From Myxococcales bacterium (GTDB lineage Bacteria > Myxococcota_A > Bradymonadia > Bradymonadales > Bradymonadaceae), in contig SKMT01000306.1 of assembly GCA_007120915.1 (NCBI GenBank), positions 1 to 5,154 of the forward strand: DNA of 5,154 bases, written 5' to 3'. The notes under the pieces were generated by a model. That model ran no database searches. It saw only the letters and a list, made by a program, of their open reading frames with translations, and was not told the origin of the DNA. The position numbers and the translations under genes were made by a program. Positions within the stretch are counted from its first letter, which is position 1. Each line of letters starts with the position of its first letter. Below are positions 1 through 5,154 of this stretch, one piece after another.

Positions 1-349
1 CAAAGCTGGCCTGACGCAACACCAGACGCCGAATATCGTCGCTGACGTCGCCATCGGGCGACACAAACCCCTGGACCAACAGTGCAAACTGGCGCGATTC
101 GTATTTGAGCTGTGACCACGCCTTCTGGGCCTCCCACCAACGGTCATAGGCCTCGTTGTTGCGAAACCCGATCAGAAACGCCAGGGCCGTGCCCAGAAAA
201 CCGCTGGCGAAGGTCAGCGCCGTCAACAATTGTGGCTCCACCAGGTCGGCGAGCACAACGGAGACGCCGATAAAGATCAGCAAACCGATCAGGTGTGGGT
301 AGGTGAAGCTGATGAGCTTCGTCAGCGAAATCTGTCGTGTGACAATCAT
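1..349 (-). CDS. Bestrophin-family (YneE-like) ion channel, C-terminus cut off by window edge
   Basis: The first 116 codons are present and the frame runs off the left edge. The start is ATG at 349-347, which overlaps the TGA stop of the upstream Rieske-glutamate synthase gene as ATGA. The diagnostic stretch is residues 61-73, GFRNNEAYDRWWE, followed by AQKAW and a conserved ESR at 84-86. This is the bestrophin/UPF0187 signature directly after the second membrane helix. Two hydrophobic segments are visible, at about residues 20-37 and 41-62. Bacterial family members form pentameric inner-membrane channels, and the structurally studied Klebsiella homologue conducts cations. Ion choice cannot be read from this fragment. 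No strong Shine-Dalgarno lies at normal distance (an AGGA sits about 11 nt upstream), which fits translation coupled to the preceding gene. It is last in the visible operon. The family call is firm, the physiological role is not. Confidence 0.88.
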   Translation of the reverse strand, partial: MIVTRQISLTKLISFTYPHLIGLLIFIGVSVVLADLVEPQLLTALTFASGFLGTALAFLIGFRNNEAYDRWWEAQKAWSQLKYESRQFALLVQGFVSPDGDVSDDIRRLVLRQASF

Positions 350-1980
350 CGAGAAGCTATTCCTGCAAAGGCAACACCGGATAGACGGGCCATCTTCTCA
401 TCCCAGGTCGTCAAATCATCCCGTCTGAACTGCTGCAGGTCATCGTGACCGCAGGCTCGGGCCATCACCTTCATCAGCTCGACGCTGGACAACAAGAAGC
501 GCTCGAGCCGTGCCGCGGACTCCTCGACGATCAGACGCTTGCGCAGGTGAGGTTTCTGGGTGGCAATGCCGACGGGGCAGAAGTTGGTGTCGCAGGCGCG
601 CATTGCCAGACAGCCGATCGCATGCATCGCCGCCGTCGACAACGCGATGGCGTCAGCACCCAGTGCGAGGGCTTTGATGAAGTCGGCGGGTACCCTCAGC
701 CCTCCGGTGATGATAAGCGTGACATCGCCTCGTCGGCACCGATCTAGATGCCTGCGCGCACGGGCCAGCGCCGGAATCGTCGGCACCGAGATGTGATCGC
801 GAAACAGTTTCGGCGCCGCACCTGTGCCACCGCCACGGCCATCGAGGATCAGATAATCGACACCGATATCGAGGGCGGTGTCGATGTCCCGTTCGATATG
901 TTGTGCCGACAGTTTAAAGCCGATGGGGATGCCGCCGGTGGCCTCGCGAATCTCATCGGCAACGCCGCGAAAATCAGCGGCTGTGGTCCAGTCGGGAAAA
1001 CGCGCCGGTGATACCGCGGCTTCGCCCGGTTCAAGCCCCCGAACCTCGGCGATGTCACCGGTGACTTTCGAGCCCGGAAGGTGCCCTCCCGTACCTGTCT
1101 TTGCCGCCTGTCCCCCCTTGAAGTGAAATGCCTGACACCGCTGGACCTTCTCGGTCGAAAAGCCAAATTGTGCCGACGCCAACTCGTAGAAGTAGCGACT
1201 GTTCGCGGTCTGTTCGTCATCGAGCATCCCTCCCTCACCGGAACAAATTCCCGTGCCGGCGGCCTCGGCGCCGGTGGCCAGCGCGACCTTCGCCTCTCTG
1301 GAGAGAGCCCCGAAACTCATGTCCGAGATCATTAGCGGGATCGACAGGGTCAGAGGCTTTTCGGCATTGGGACCTACCACGACCTCTGTGTCCACAGCAG
1401 CGTCGTCGAGCAGTGGGGGACGGTGAAGCTGAGCCGTCAATATCTGCAGGTCTTTCCACTGCGGAAGTTCCCTGGAGGGTACCCCCATTGCGGCCATCGG
1501 ACCGTGGGCGCCGAGTTGTTCGAGACCTCCGCGCGCGAGCGCCTGGATCTGGCTTCGGTGTGGTTCGTCTTCCGAGCCTTTGAAATCTTGGTAGGCCCCC
1601 AGGTACTCGTCGCGGTTGTACTTTTGTGGGTTGTTTTCCTCCCACGTCGACACCTCGTCTTTGTCCACAAAGACTGCGCCGTCGTCGATCCATGCGTTGA
1701 AACGATGAAGGTCAGCGCCCGGATAGTGAATATTCTTGCCCGTGGTGTAGCGATACGTCGACCCGTGGAGCTTGCAGGTCAGCCGCTGACCGCTGACCTC
1801 GCCATCGGCCATCAGTGCTCCGCGGTGCTGGCAGCGTCCGAACAGAACCGAAACCTCCTTTTTGTCGGGCCATCGAATCACTACCAGGTCCACCCCGGCG
1901 ACTTCGGCATGCGCAGGTTGATCGGGGGTCAGGTCGGACCACTCGGCAATTTGTACGGCATTTTCGGGCAGGTCACTCAT
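346..1980 (-). CDS. Rieske [2Fe-2S] - glutamate synthase FMN-domain fusion oxidoreductase
   Basis: This is a complete 544-residue protein with an ATG start and a GGAG six nt upstream. Residues 1-110 form a Rieske-type domain with cluster ligands C50-x-H52 and C69-x-x-H72 (GRCQHRG and CKLHGS). It lacks the extra disulfide cysteines of bc1 Rieske proteins, so it resembles ferredoxin or dioxygenase-type Rieske domains. Residues about 175-540 match the synthase domain of the glutamate synthase large subunit. The visible motifs are ISDMSFGALS (218-227), SGEGG (247-251), GGHLPGSKVTGDIAEVRG (298-315), LDGRGGGTGAAP (379-390) and TGGLRVPADF (425-434). C457, C463 and C468 show the C-x5-C-x4-C spacing of the [3Fe-4S] site. 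The N-terminal glutaminase domain and the C-terminal beta-helix domain of GltB are absent, and no GltD follows. It is probably a cytoplasmic flavoenzyme receiving electrons through the Rieske centre. The substrate is unknown, and ammonia-dependent glutamate or N-substituted glutamate synthesis is only one possibility. Confidence 0.92.
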   Translation of the reverse strand: MSDLPENAVQIAEWSDLTPDQPAHAEVAGVDLVVIRWPDKKEVSVLFGRCQHRGALMADGEVSGQRLTCKLHGSTYRYTTGKNIHYPGADLHRFNAWIDDGAVFVDKDEVSTWEENNPQKYNRDEYLGAYQDFKGSEDEPHRSQIQALARGGLEQLGAHGPMAAMGVPSRELPQWKDLQILTAQLHRPPLLDDAAVDTEVVVGPNAEKPLTLSIPLMISDMSFGALSREAKVALATGAEAAGTGICSGEGGMLDDEQTANSRYFYELASAQFGFSTEKVQRCQAFHFKGGQAAKTGTGGHLPGSKVTGDIAEVRGLEPGEAAVSPARFPDWTTAADFRGVADEIREATGGIPIGFKLSAQHIERDIDTALDIGVDYLILDGRGGGTGAAPKLFRDHISVPTIPALARARRHLDRCRRGDVTLIITGGLRVPADFIKALALGADAIALSTAAMHAIGCLAMRACDTNFCPVGIATQKPHLRKRLIVEESAARLERFLLSSVELMKVMARACGHDDLQQFRRDDLTTWDEKMARLSGVAFAGIASR

Positions 1981-1986
1981 CGTTTT

Positions 1987-1990
1987 CTCC
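1987..1990 (-). promoter_or_regulatory. Ribosome-binding site of the Rieske-glutamate synthase gene
   Basis: GGAG on the minus strand lies 6 nt before the ATG at 1980. It supports independent translation initiation of this gene after the 52-bp gap from the upstream pirin. Confidence 0.7.
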
Positions 1991-2032
1991 AGGGTAGGGC
2001 AATGCGACGGTAGTTACAGATGATTTAGATGA

Positions 2033-2953
2033 TCAGGGAAGCGGGATAAACTCTTCTTCGTCGCCCGGGACGGTGTCGAACCGACCCTTCTTCCATTCCG
2101 CTTTCGCTTGCTCGATTCGCTCTTTGCGCGACGAGACAAAATTCCACCAGATGTGGCGTGGACCATCCATGGTGGCACCACCGACGAGGGCGAACCGCGC
2201 CGGCCGTTGTCCGAGATTTGTCACGGTGATCGCCTCATCGGCGCGAAGCACCAGCAGTTGTCCGGGCTCAAATTCGGTGCCGTCGATCGACAATGGGCCG
2301 TCTACGGAGTAAATCGCCCGTTCTTCATGGTCCGCATCCACGGGGATGGAACCCCCCGGTTGCAATGTGACATCGGCGAAAAGTGTGTCGGAGTAGGTCT
2401 TCACCGGAGATGACTCTCCCCAGGCCGAGCCGGCGACGAGCCGGGCGTGGGCATTGGTGCCGTCGATGATCGGAAGCTCATCGTCGGCGTGGTGGAAAAA
2501 TGCGGGTGCAGTCTCCTCCTTGTGTCGGGGAAGCGCCAGCCAGGTCTGAAGGCCAAACAGATCGGCGCCCTGTCGCTTGTACTCTTCGTCCATCCTCTCG
2601 GAGTGGACAATCCCCTCGCCGGCACACATCAGATTGACCGCCCCGGGGCGAATGATCTGCTCGGTGCCCAGGCTGTCGCGATGAAGCACCTCGCCGTCGA
2701 ACAGGTAGGTCAACGTCGCCAGGTTGATATGCGGGTGAGGACGTACATCCAGCCCCTCGCCGAGCACGAATTCGGCCGGCCCCATCTGATCGAAGAAGAT
2801 GAAAGGGCCCACCATCTGGCGTCGTGCCGACGGCAACACCCGTCGTACTTCCAGCCCCCCCAGATCCCGGGCACGGGGGATAATAATGGTTTCGATAGCA
2901 TCCACTGTATCCGGCTGGCCCGGAATCGGCTCGTCGCATTCAAGATAGCTCAT
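2033..2953 (-). CDS. Pirin family protein (second gene of the operon)
   Basis: The protein has 306 residues. I chose the ATG at 2953 because GGAG lies 7 nt upstream. A longer reading from a TTG at 2971 would begin upstream of, and include, that Shine-Dalgarno. Pirins are bicupins that bind Fe(II) or another metal in the N-terminal cupin. The ligand set is visible as H73-x-H75 (RPHPHINLAT) and H117-x-E119 (GIVHSE), in the spacing of human pirin. The C-terminus is distinctive: HIWWNFVSS at about 267-275, then a charged helix and an acidic tail ending FIPLP. That tail is typical of a bacterial pirin subfamily and not of the neighbouring paralogue. Members have been reported as quercetin dioxygenases, redox-sensing cofactors or metabolic regulators, so the function is open. 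It is cytosolic, with no signal peptide. It sits 53 bp downstream of the first pirin and 52 bp upstream of the Rieske fusion gene. Confidence 0.93.
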   Translation of the reverse strand: MSYLECDEPIPGQPDTVDAIETIIIPRARDLGGLEVRRVLPSARRQMVGPFIFFDQMGPAEFVLGEGLDVRPHPHINLATLTYLFDGEVLHRDSLGTEQIIRPGAVNLMCAGEGIVHSERMDEEYKRQGADLFGLQTWLALPRHKEETAPAFFHHADDELPIIDGTNAHARLVAGSAWGESSPVKTYSDTLFADVTLQPGGSIPVDADHEERAIYSVDGPLSIDGTEFEPGQLLVLRADEAITVTNLGQRPARFALVGGATMDGPRHIWWNFVSSRKERIEQAKAEWKKGRFDTVPGDEEEFIPLP

Positions 2954-2960
2954 AACAGTT

Positions 2961-2964
2961 CTCC
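2961..2964 (-). promoter_or_regulatory. Ribosome-binding site that decides the start of the second pirin
   Basis: GGAG on the minus strand lies 7 nt before the ATG at 2953. It falls inside the possible TTG-initiated extension (2971), which argues that the ATG is the real start. Confidence 0.7.
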
Positions 2965-3006
2965 GTAACAAAAGTTGTTCAGACGCTCATGTCTCGAATT
3001 TGCTGA

Positions 3007-3882
3007 TTATCCGTCGGTTCCCCGCTCGGTGAACCTGCCGTTTTGAAGGTCCTGCATCGCCTCGGCGATCTCCTCCCGGCTGTTCATCACGAATGGGCCC
3101 TGTGCAGCAATCGGTTCGTCGATTGGCTCGCCGCTCAAAACCAGCATCGATGCATCATTGTTCGCTTCGATCTCCAGGTGTTGACCCTCCCGATCGAGCA
3201 CCACCACCTGAGCCTGCCTGGCGATCTTGTCGCCGTTGATCAGGACCGTTCCCCGGCGTACCACGACGGCACCGACCCAACCATGGGGTAGCTCAAATTG
3301 GTGGGATTCGCCCCGGTTCAGTGCCAGATCCCATACGTTCAGTGGCGAAAATGTCCTTGCCGCCCCCTCAACCCCATCGAACTCACCGGCGATCACGCGC
3401 AGCGTACCGCTGCCGTCGCCCACAGAGATCGTTGGAATCTCCTCGGCGCGAAGTGCCTGGTAGCCGGGAGACGTCATCTTGTGCTTCGCCGGCAGGTTGA
3501 TCCACAGCTGGAACATCTCCAGCGTGCCTCCCGATTTCGTAAACTCTTCAGAATGAAACTCCTCATGGAGAATCCCGGCTCCGGCGGTCATCCACTGAAC
3601 ATCCCCGGGGCCAATCACGCCCCCTTCACCAGTCGAATCTCGATGGGCAACTTCGCCCTGGTAGACGATGGTCACTGTCTCGAACCCACGGTGGGGATGT
3701 TCTCCGACTCCCCTGGGCTGATCGGTGGGACCAAACTCGGCAGGTCCCGCATAATCGAGCAGCAAAAACGGGCTGATCTGCTCTCCGTGGGCGTGATAGT
3801 TCAACAGCGAGCGCACGGGAAAGCCATTGCCAACCCAGTGAGGAGATGGGGCGTTGTATACGGCTGTGATCTCTTTGGCCAT
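3007..3882 (-). CDS. Pirin family protein, YhhW-like (first gene of the operon)
   Basis: The protein has 291 residues. The ATG at 3882 is preceded by a strong GAGGAG with 6-nt spacing. A TTG at 3915 would add 11 residues but lies upstream of that Shine-Dalgarno. The N-terminal cupin carries the metal ligands H62-x-H64 (GEHPHRGFET) and H106-x-E108 (GILHEE). The segment VQWMTAGAGILHEE is a hallmark of the pirin N-terminal domain. The C-terminal cupin ends with PFVMNSREEIAEAMQDLQ (263-280), a classic pirin C-terminal motif. E. coli YhhW, of this general type, has quercetin 2,3-dioxygenase activity in vitro, but the natural substrate of such proteins is usually unknown. It is the promoter-proximal gene opposite the lysR gene. 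LysR-pirin adjacency is common (E. coli yhaJ/yhaK is one case) and suggests direct control. Length and ligands are normal, so it should be active. Confidence 0.95.
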   Translation of the reverse strand: MAKEITAVYNAPSPHWVGNGFPVRSLLNYHAHGEQISPFLLLDYAGPAEFGPTDQPRGVGEHPHRGFETVTIVYQGEVAHRDSTGEGGVIGPGDVQWMTAGAGILHEEFHSEEFTKSGGTLEMFQLWINLPAKHKMTSPGYQALRAEEIPTISVGDGSGTLRVIAGEFDGVEGAARTFSPLNVWDLALNRGESHQFELPHGWVGAVVVRRGTVLINGDKIARQAQVVVLDREGQHLEIEANNDASMLVLSGEPIDEPIAAQGPFVMNSREEIAEAMQDLQNGRFTERGTDG

Positions 3883-3888
3883 GATCTG

Positions 3889-3894
3889 CTCCTC
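3889..3894 (-). promoter_or_regulatory. Strong ribosome-binding site of the first pirin
   Basis: GAGGAG on the minus strand lies 6 nt from the ATG at 3882. Its first base (3894) is also the last base of the 9-bp inverted repeat at 3894-3929. Anything that occupies or folds that repeat therefore touches the translation start. Confidence 0.8.
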
Positions 3895-3929
3895 TTGATT
3901 TGAGGTTTGTGCCAACTCTCCAAATCAAG
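3894..3929. repeat. Perfect 9-bp inverted repeat next to the pirin ribosome-binding site
   Basis: CTTGATTTG at 3894-3902 is exactly repeated in reverse complement as CAAATCAAG at 3921-3929, with an 18-bp centre. As DNA it could be an operator with half-sites 27 bp apart, centre to centre. As RNA of the pirin transcript it could form a 9-bp stem ending at the Shine-Dalgarno, provided transcription starts upstream of 3929. With the -10 suggested at 3936-3931, transcription would start inside the distal arm, which favours a DNA role. Confidence 0.6.
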
Positions 3930-3973
3930 TTAAATACGAGACGAAACGCTGTGTAGAGCGAAAAAAAGGAAGC

Positions 3974-3995
3974 ATTGTTGCGTTTTTGCAACGAT
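3974..3995. promoter_or_regulatory. Probable LysR-type operator palindrome (T-N11-A)
   Basis: ATTGTTGC, a 6-bp centre GTTTTT, then GCAACGAT: the 8-bp arms match at 7 of 8 positions. The inner TTGC-N6-GCAA contains the T-N11-A pattern typical of LysR-family recognition sites. It ends 13 bp before the lysR start codon, so binding could repress lysR itself. If the operon starts transcription near 3924, the palindrome centre falls near -60, the classical position of a LysR recognition site at an activated divergent promoter. The palindrome is seen directly; the protein that binds it is inferred. Confidence 0.6.
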
Positions 3996-4001
3996 AAAGG
4001 G
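3996..4001 (+). promoter_or_regulatory. Weak ribosome-binding site of lysR
   Basis: AAAGGG lies 7 nt before the ATG at 4009 and directly follows the operator-like palindrome. In the lysR mRNA that palindrome could also fold just upstream of this site. Confidence 0.45.
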
Positions 4002-4008
4002 CTCGCCG

Positions 4009-4956
4009 ATGTTTGATTTGAACGACCTGTACTACTTCGTGAAAGTCGTCGATCACCGCGGGTTTGCGCCGGCGAGCCGAGCGATTGGGGTGTCGAAATC
4101 GAAGTTAAGCCGCCGTATTGCCCAACTGGAGGAGCGCCTCGACGTCAGATTGATCCAGCGATCCACCCGGCAGTTTCACGTCACCGACGTCGGTGAGAGT
4201 TACTACGATCACTGCCAGGCGATGCTCGTGGAAGCGGAGGCCGCTGAAGAGGCGGTCGACAAACTACGGGCCGAACCTCGCGGTGTGGTCCGAATGACAT
4301 GTCCCATCGCTTTGCTTCACGCCCACGTCGGCCAGATTGCTGCAGACTACATGCGCAAATATCCGCAGGTGCAGTTGCAACTGGAGGCGACCAACCGGCG
4401 TGTCGACGTGATTGGTGAGGGCATCGACATTGCCATCCGCGCACGTCCTCTTCCCCTGGAGGATACGGAACTGGTGGTGCGCAGGCTCTCCGACGAGGGA
4501 CTCTGCCTGGTGGCAAGCCCCGAACTGGTCGACACATACGGCAGACCATCGGAGCCGTCACAGCTCGACCAGTGGCCTTCGCTGGCACACGGACGCCCCG
4601 AAGATTCGTTTCAGTGGCGGCTGTTCGGCCCTCAAGATCAGCAGGTGGTCGTCGATCACCAGCCCCGGTACATCACCACGGACATGATAGCTCTCCGGAA
4701 GGCAGCGATGGCTGCAGTAGGCATCGTCCAATTGCCGGTGCTGATGCTCAGCGAACAACTGGCTGAGAAAACGCTGACCCGATTGCTTCCCCGCTGGGTG
4801 CCGCACCGCGAGTTGGTGCATGCTGTGTTTCCCTCGCGACGAGGTCTTCTGCCGGCAGTGCGAGCGATGATCGATCTGCTCGCTGAACGCTATCGAGAAC
4901 TCGGCGCCCACTCCGGCGAAACGAACGGAAACAAGCCCACAATGGCGGAAGATTAG
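4009..4956 (+). CDS. LysR-type transcriptional regulator divergent from the pirin operon
   Basis: The protein has 315 residues, the normal length for a LysR-type regulator. Residues 1-60 are the winged helix-turn-helix (DLNDLYYFVKVV at the start, recognition region GVSKSKLSRRIAQLEERL at 27-44, then RLIQRSTR at 47-54). Residues about 60-88 form the linker helix. From about residue 91 to 295 lies the periplasmic-binding-protein-like effector domain (RGVVRMTCP at its start, EGIDIAIRA in the middle). The recognition helix has KSKLSRRI in place of the commoner Q-S-A-V-S-R form, marking a subgroup within the family. The C-terminal tail (about 300-315) is polar and probably disordered. Family members bind T-N11-A sites as tetramers, often control a divergent operon and repress their own gene. 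The spacer carries a suitable palindrome at 3974-3995. The effector cannot be predicted. Confidence 0.95.
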   Translation: MFDLNDLYYFVKVVDHRGFAPASRAIGVSKSKLSRRIAQLEERLDVRLIQRSTRQFHVTDVGESYYDHCQAMLVEAEAAEEAVDKLRAEPRGVVRMTCPIALLHAHVGQIAADYMRKYPQVQLQLEATNRRVDVIGEGIDIAIRARPLPLEDTELVVRRLSDEGLCLVASPELVDTYGRPSEPSQLDQWPSLAHGRPEDSFQWRLFGPQDQQVVVDHQPRYITTDMIALRKAAMAAVGIVQLPVLMLSEQLAEKTLTRLLPRWVPHRELVHAVFPSRRGLLPAVRAMIDLLAERYRELGAHSGETNGNKPTMAED

Positions 4957-4980
4957 CGGTTTGTGGGGTCTTGCTGGTTA

Positions 4981-5024
4981 CCGATTTGTCGGACCGTCAG
5001 TCCTCGCTACGCACGGGGTAGCGA
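4981..5024 (-). other. Three consecutive small inverted repeats between convergent genes
   Basis: Reading along the minus strand: 5024-5004 has a perfect 7-bp stem (TCGCTAC/GTAGCGA, 7-nt loop), 5003-4991 has a 4-bp stem (GGAC/GTCC), and 4992-4981 has a 4-bp stem (CCGA/TCGG). They span the stop codon of the right-edge gene. No T-run follows on either strand, so this is not a canonical intrinsic terminator. It might help 3' end formation of the two convergent transcripts. Only the first stem is better than trivial. Confidence 0.25.
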
Positions 5025-5154
5025 AGATGTGTCACGCCGATGCCGGAGACCACGGTCGGATTGCCAGGGACGGCAGGCGTGTCGTTGAGATGGTCCAAGA
5101 GCCGAACCCCGCTGCCGAGAAGAACTGCTGCGAGGTCGATATTCAGTTCGTCGA
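4997..5154 (-). CDS. Dihydrofolate reductase family (RibD C-terminal domain) protein, C-terminal fragment
   Basis: Only the last 51 codons and the TGA (4999-4997) are in the window, and the gene enters from the right edge. The fragment begins DELNIDLAAVLLGSGVRLLD and ends GVTHLRYPVRSED. The pattern DE-x3-D-x2-AVLLGSGVRL(L/F)DHL, followed by VTHLRY at the very end, is typical of bacterial dihydrofolate-reductase-like proteins carrying the RibD C-terminal NADPH-binding fold. In this family the LLG-G-LF/LL segment belongs to the final strands and loop near the cofactor. Most stand-alone members have no assigned substrate, so it should not be taken for FolA or RibD. It is convergent with lysR (40 bp between stop codons) and outside the pirin operon, so a functional link is not implied. 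Confidence 0.75.
   Translation of the reverse strand, partial: DELNIDLAAVLLGSGVRLLDHLNDTPAVPGNPTVVSGIGVTHLRYPVRSED

Larger units (their letters stand above)
3883..4008. promoter_or_regulatory. Divergent promoter region between pirin operon and lysR
   Basis: This 126-bp, AT-richer spacer lies between two divergent starts. For lysR (plus strand), a weak sigma70-like pair can be drawn: TTGTGC at 3907-3912 and TTAAAT at 3930-3935 with 17-bp spacing. For the pirin operon (minus strand), TATTTA at 3936-3931 is a possible -10 with no good -35, as expected of a LysR-activated promoter. A run of seven A lies at 3961-3967, between the palindrome and the putative operon promoter. Such a tract could bend the DNA. 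Promoter hexamers are weak inferences; the divergent layout itself is certain. Confidence 0.7.

Noticed and set aside
1423..2013. A 196-codon open frame on the plus strand
   Set aside because: It lies antisense to the Rieske-glutamate synthase gene, whose protein motifs are unmistakable. Its translation matches no family I recognise, so it is a by-product of codon bias on the other strand.
2018..2033. Direct repeat AGATGAT-TT-AGATGAT between the second pirin and the Rieske fusion gene
   Set aside because: Seven-base units overlapping a stop codon in a short spacer are easily due to chance, and there is no dyad or terminator-like feature.
2447..2968. A 173-codon open frame on the plus strand
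   Set aside because: It is antisense to the second pirin and shows no family resemblance or convincing start signal.
2954..2971. TTG-initiated six-residue extension of the second pirin
   Set aside because: The GGAG ribosome-binding site falls inside the extension, and the ATG at 2953 is correctly spaced from it.
3298..3903. A 201-codon open frame on the plus strand
   Set aside because: It is antisense to the first pirin, which has a strong Shine-Dalgarno and all metal ligands. The antisense product has no recognisable domain.
3883..3915. TTG-initiated 11-residue extension of the first pirin
   Set aside because: The GAGGAG ribosome-binding site lies inside it, 6 nt before the ATG at 3882.
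3947..3967. Small CGCT/AGCG dyad followed by seven A, as a possible terminator
   Set aside because: The stem is only 4 bp. On the minus strand the T-run precedes the stem instead of following it, and the place is a divergent promoter region where no terminator is expected.

Overview
The window is an unassigned bacterial fragment with a moderately high GC content. It contains four complete genes and two genes cut by the window edges. Gene density, Shine-Dalgarno sequences, the protein families and the LysR/pirin pairing suggest a proteobacterium or a related Gram-negative, but nothing here fixes the taxon. I saw no RNA gene, CRISPR array, insertion sequence or phage gene.

Left and centre (1-3882, minus strand): four genes lie head to tail and look like one operon, in transcription order: (1) a pirin-family bicupin (3007-3882); (2) a second, divergent pirin (2033-2953); (3) a 544-residue fusion of an N-terminal Rieske [2Fe-2S] domain to the FMN/[3Fe-4S] synthase domain of glutamate synthase (346-1980); (4) a bestrophin-family membrane channel (349 to beyond position 1). 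The first three genes are separated by 53 and 52 bp. The last two overlap by 4 bp (ATGA), which suggests translational coupling.

Control region (3883-4008): this 126-bp divergent spacer separates the operon from a LysR-type regulator (4009-4956, plus strand). It holds a near-perfect palindrome (3974-3995) containing the T-N11-A signature of LysR operators. It also holds a separate perfect 9-bp inverted repeat (3894-3902 / 3921-3929) that touches the ribosome-binding site of the first pirin. The simplest reading is that the LysR protein controls the operon and its own gene.

Right edge (4957-5154): a short spacer, then the C-terminal 51 residues of a dihydrofolate-reductase-like (RibD C-terminal) protein on the minus strand, convergent with lysR.

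Most notable is the combination of a Rieske-glutamate synthase fusion, lacking the glutaminase domain and with no GltD-like partner in view, with two metal-binding pirins and an ion channel under a dedicated LysR regulator. All are known families, but the set reads as an uncharacterised redox or stress-response module. Its substrate cannot be told from sequence alone.
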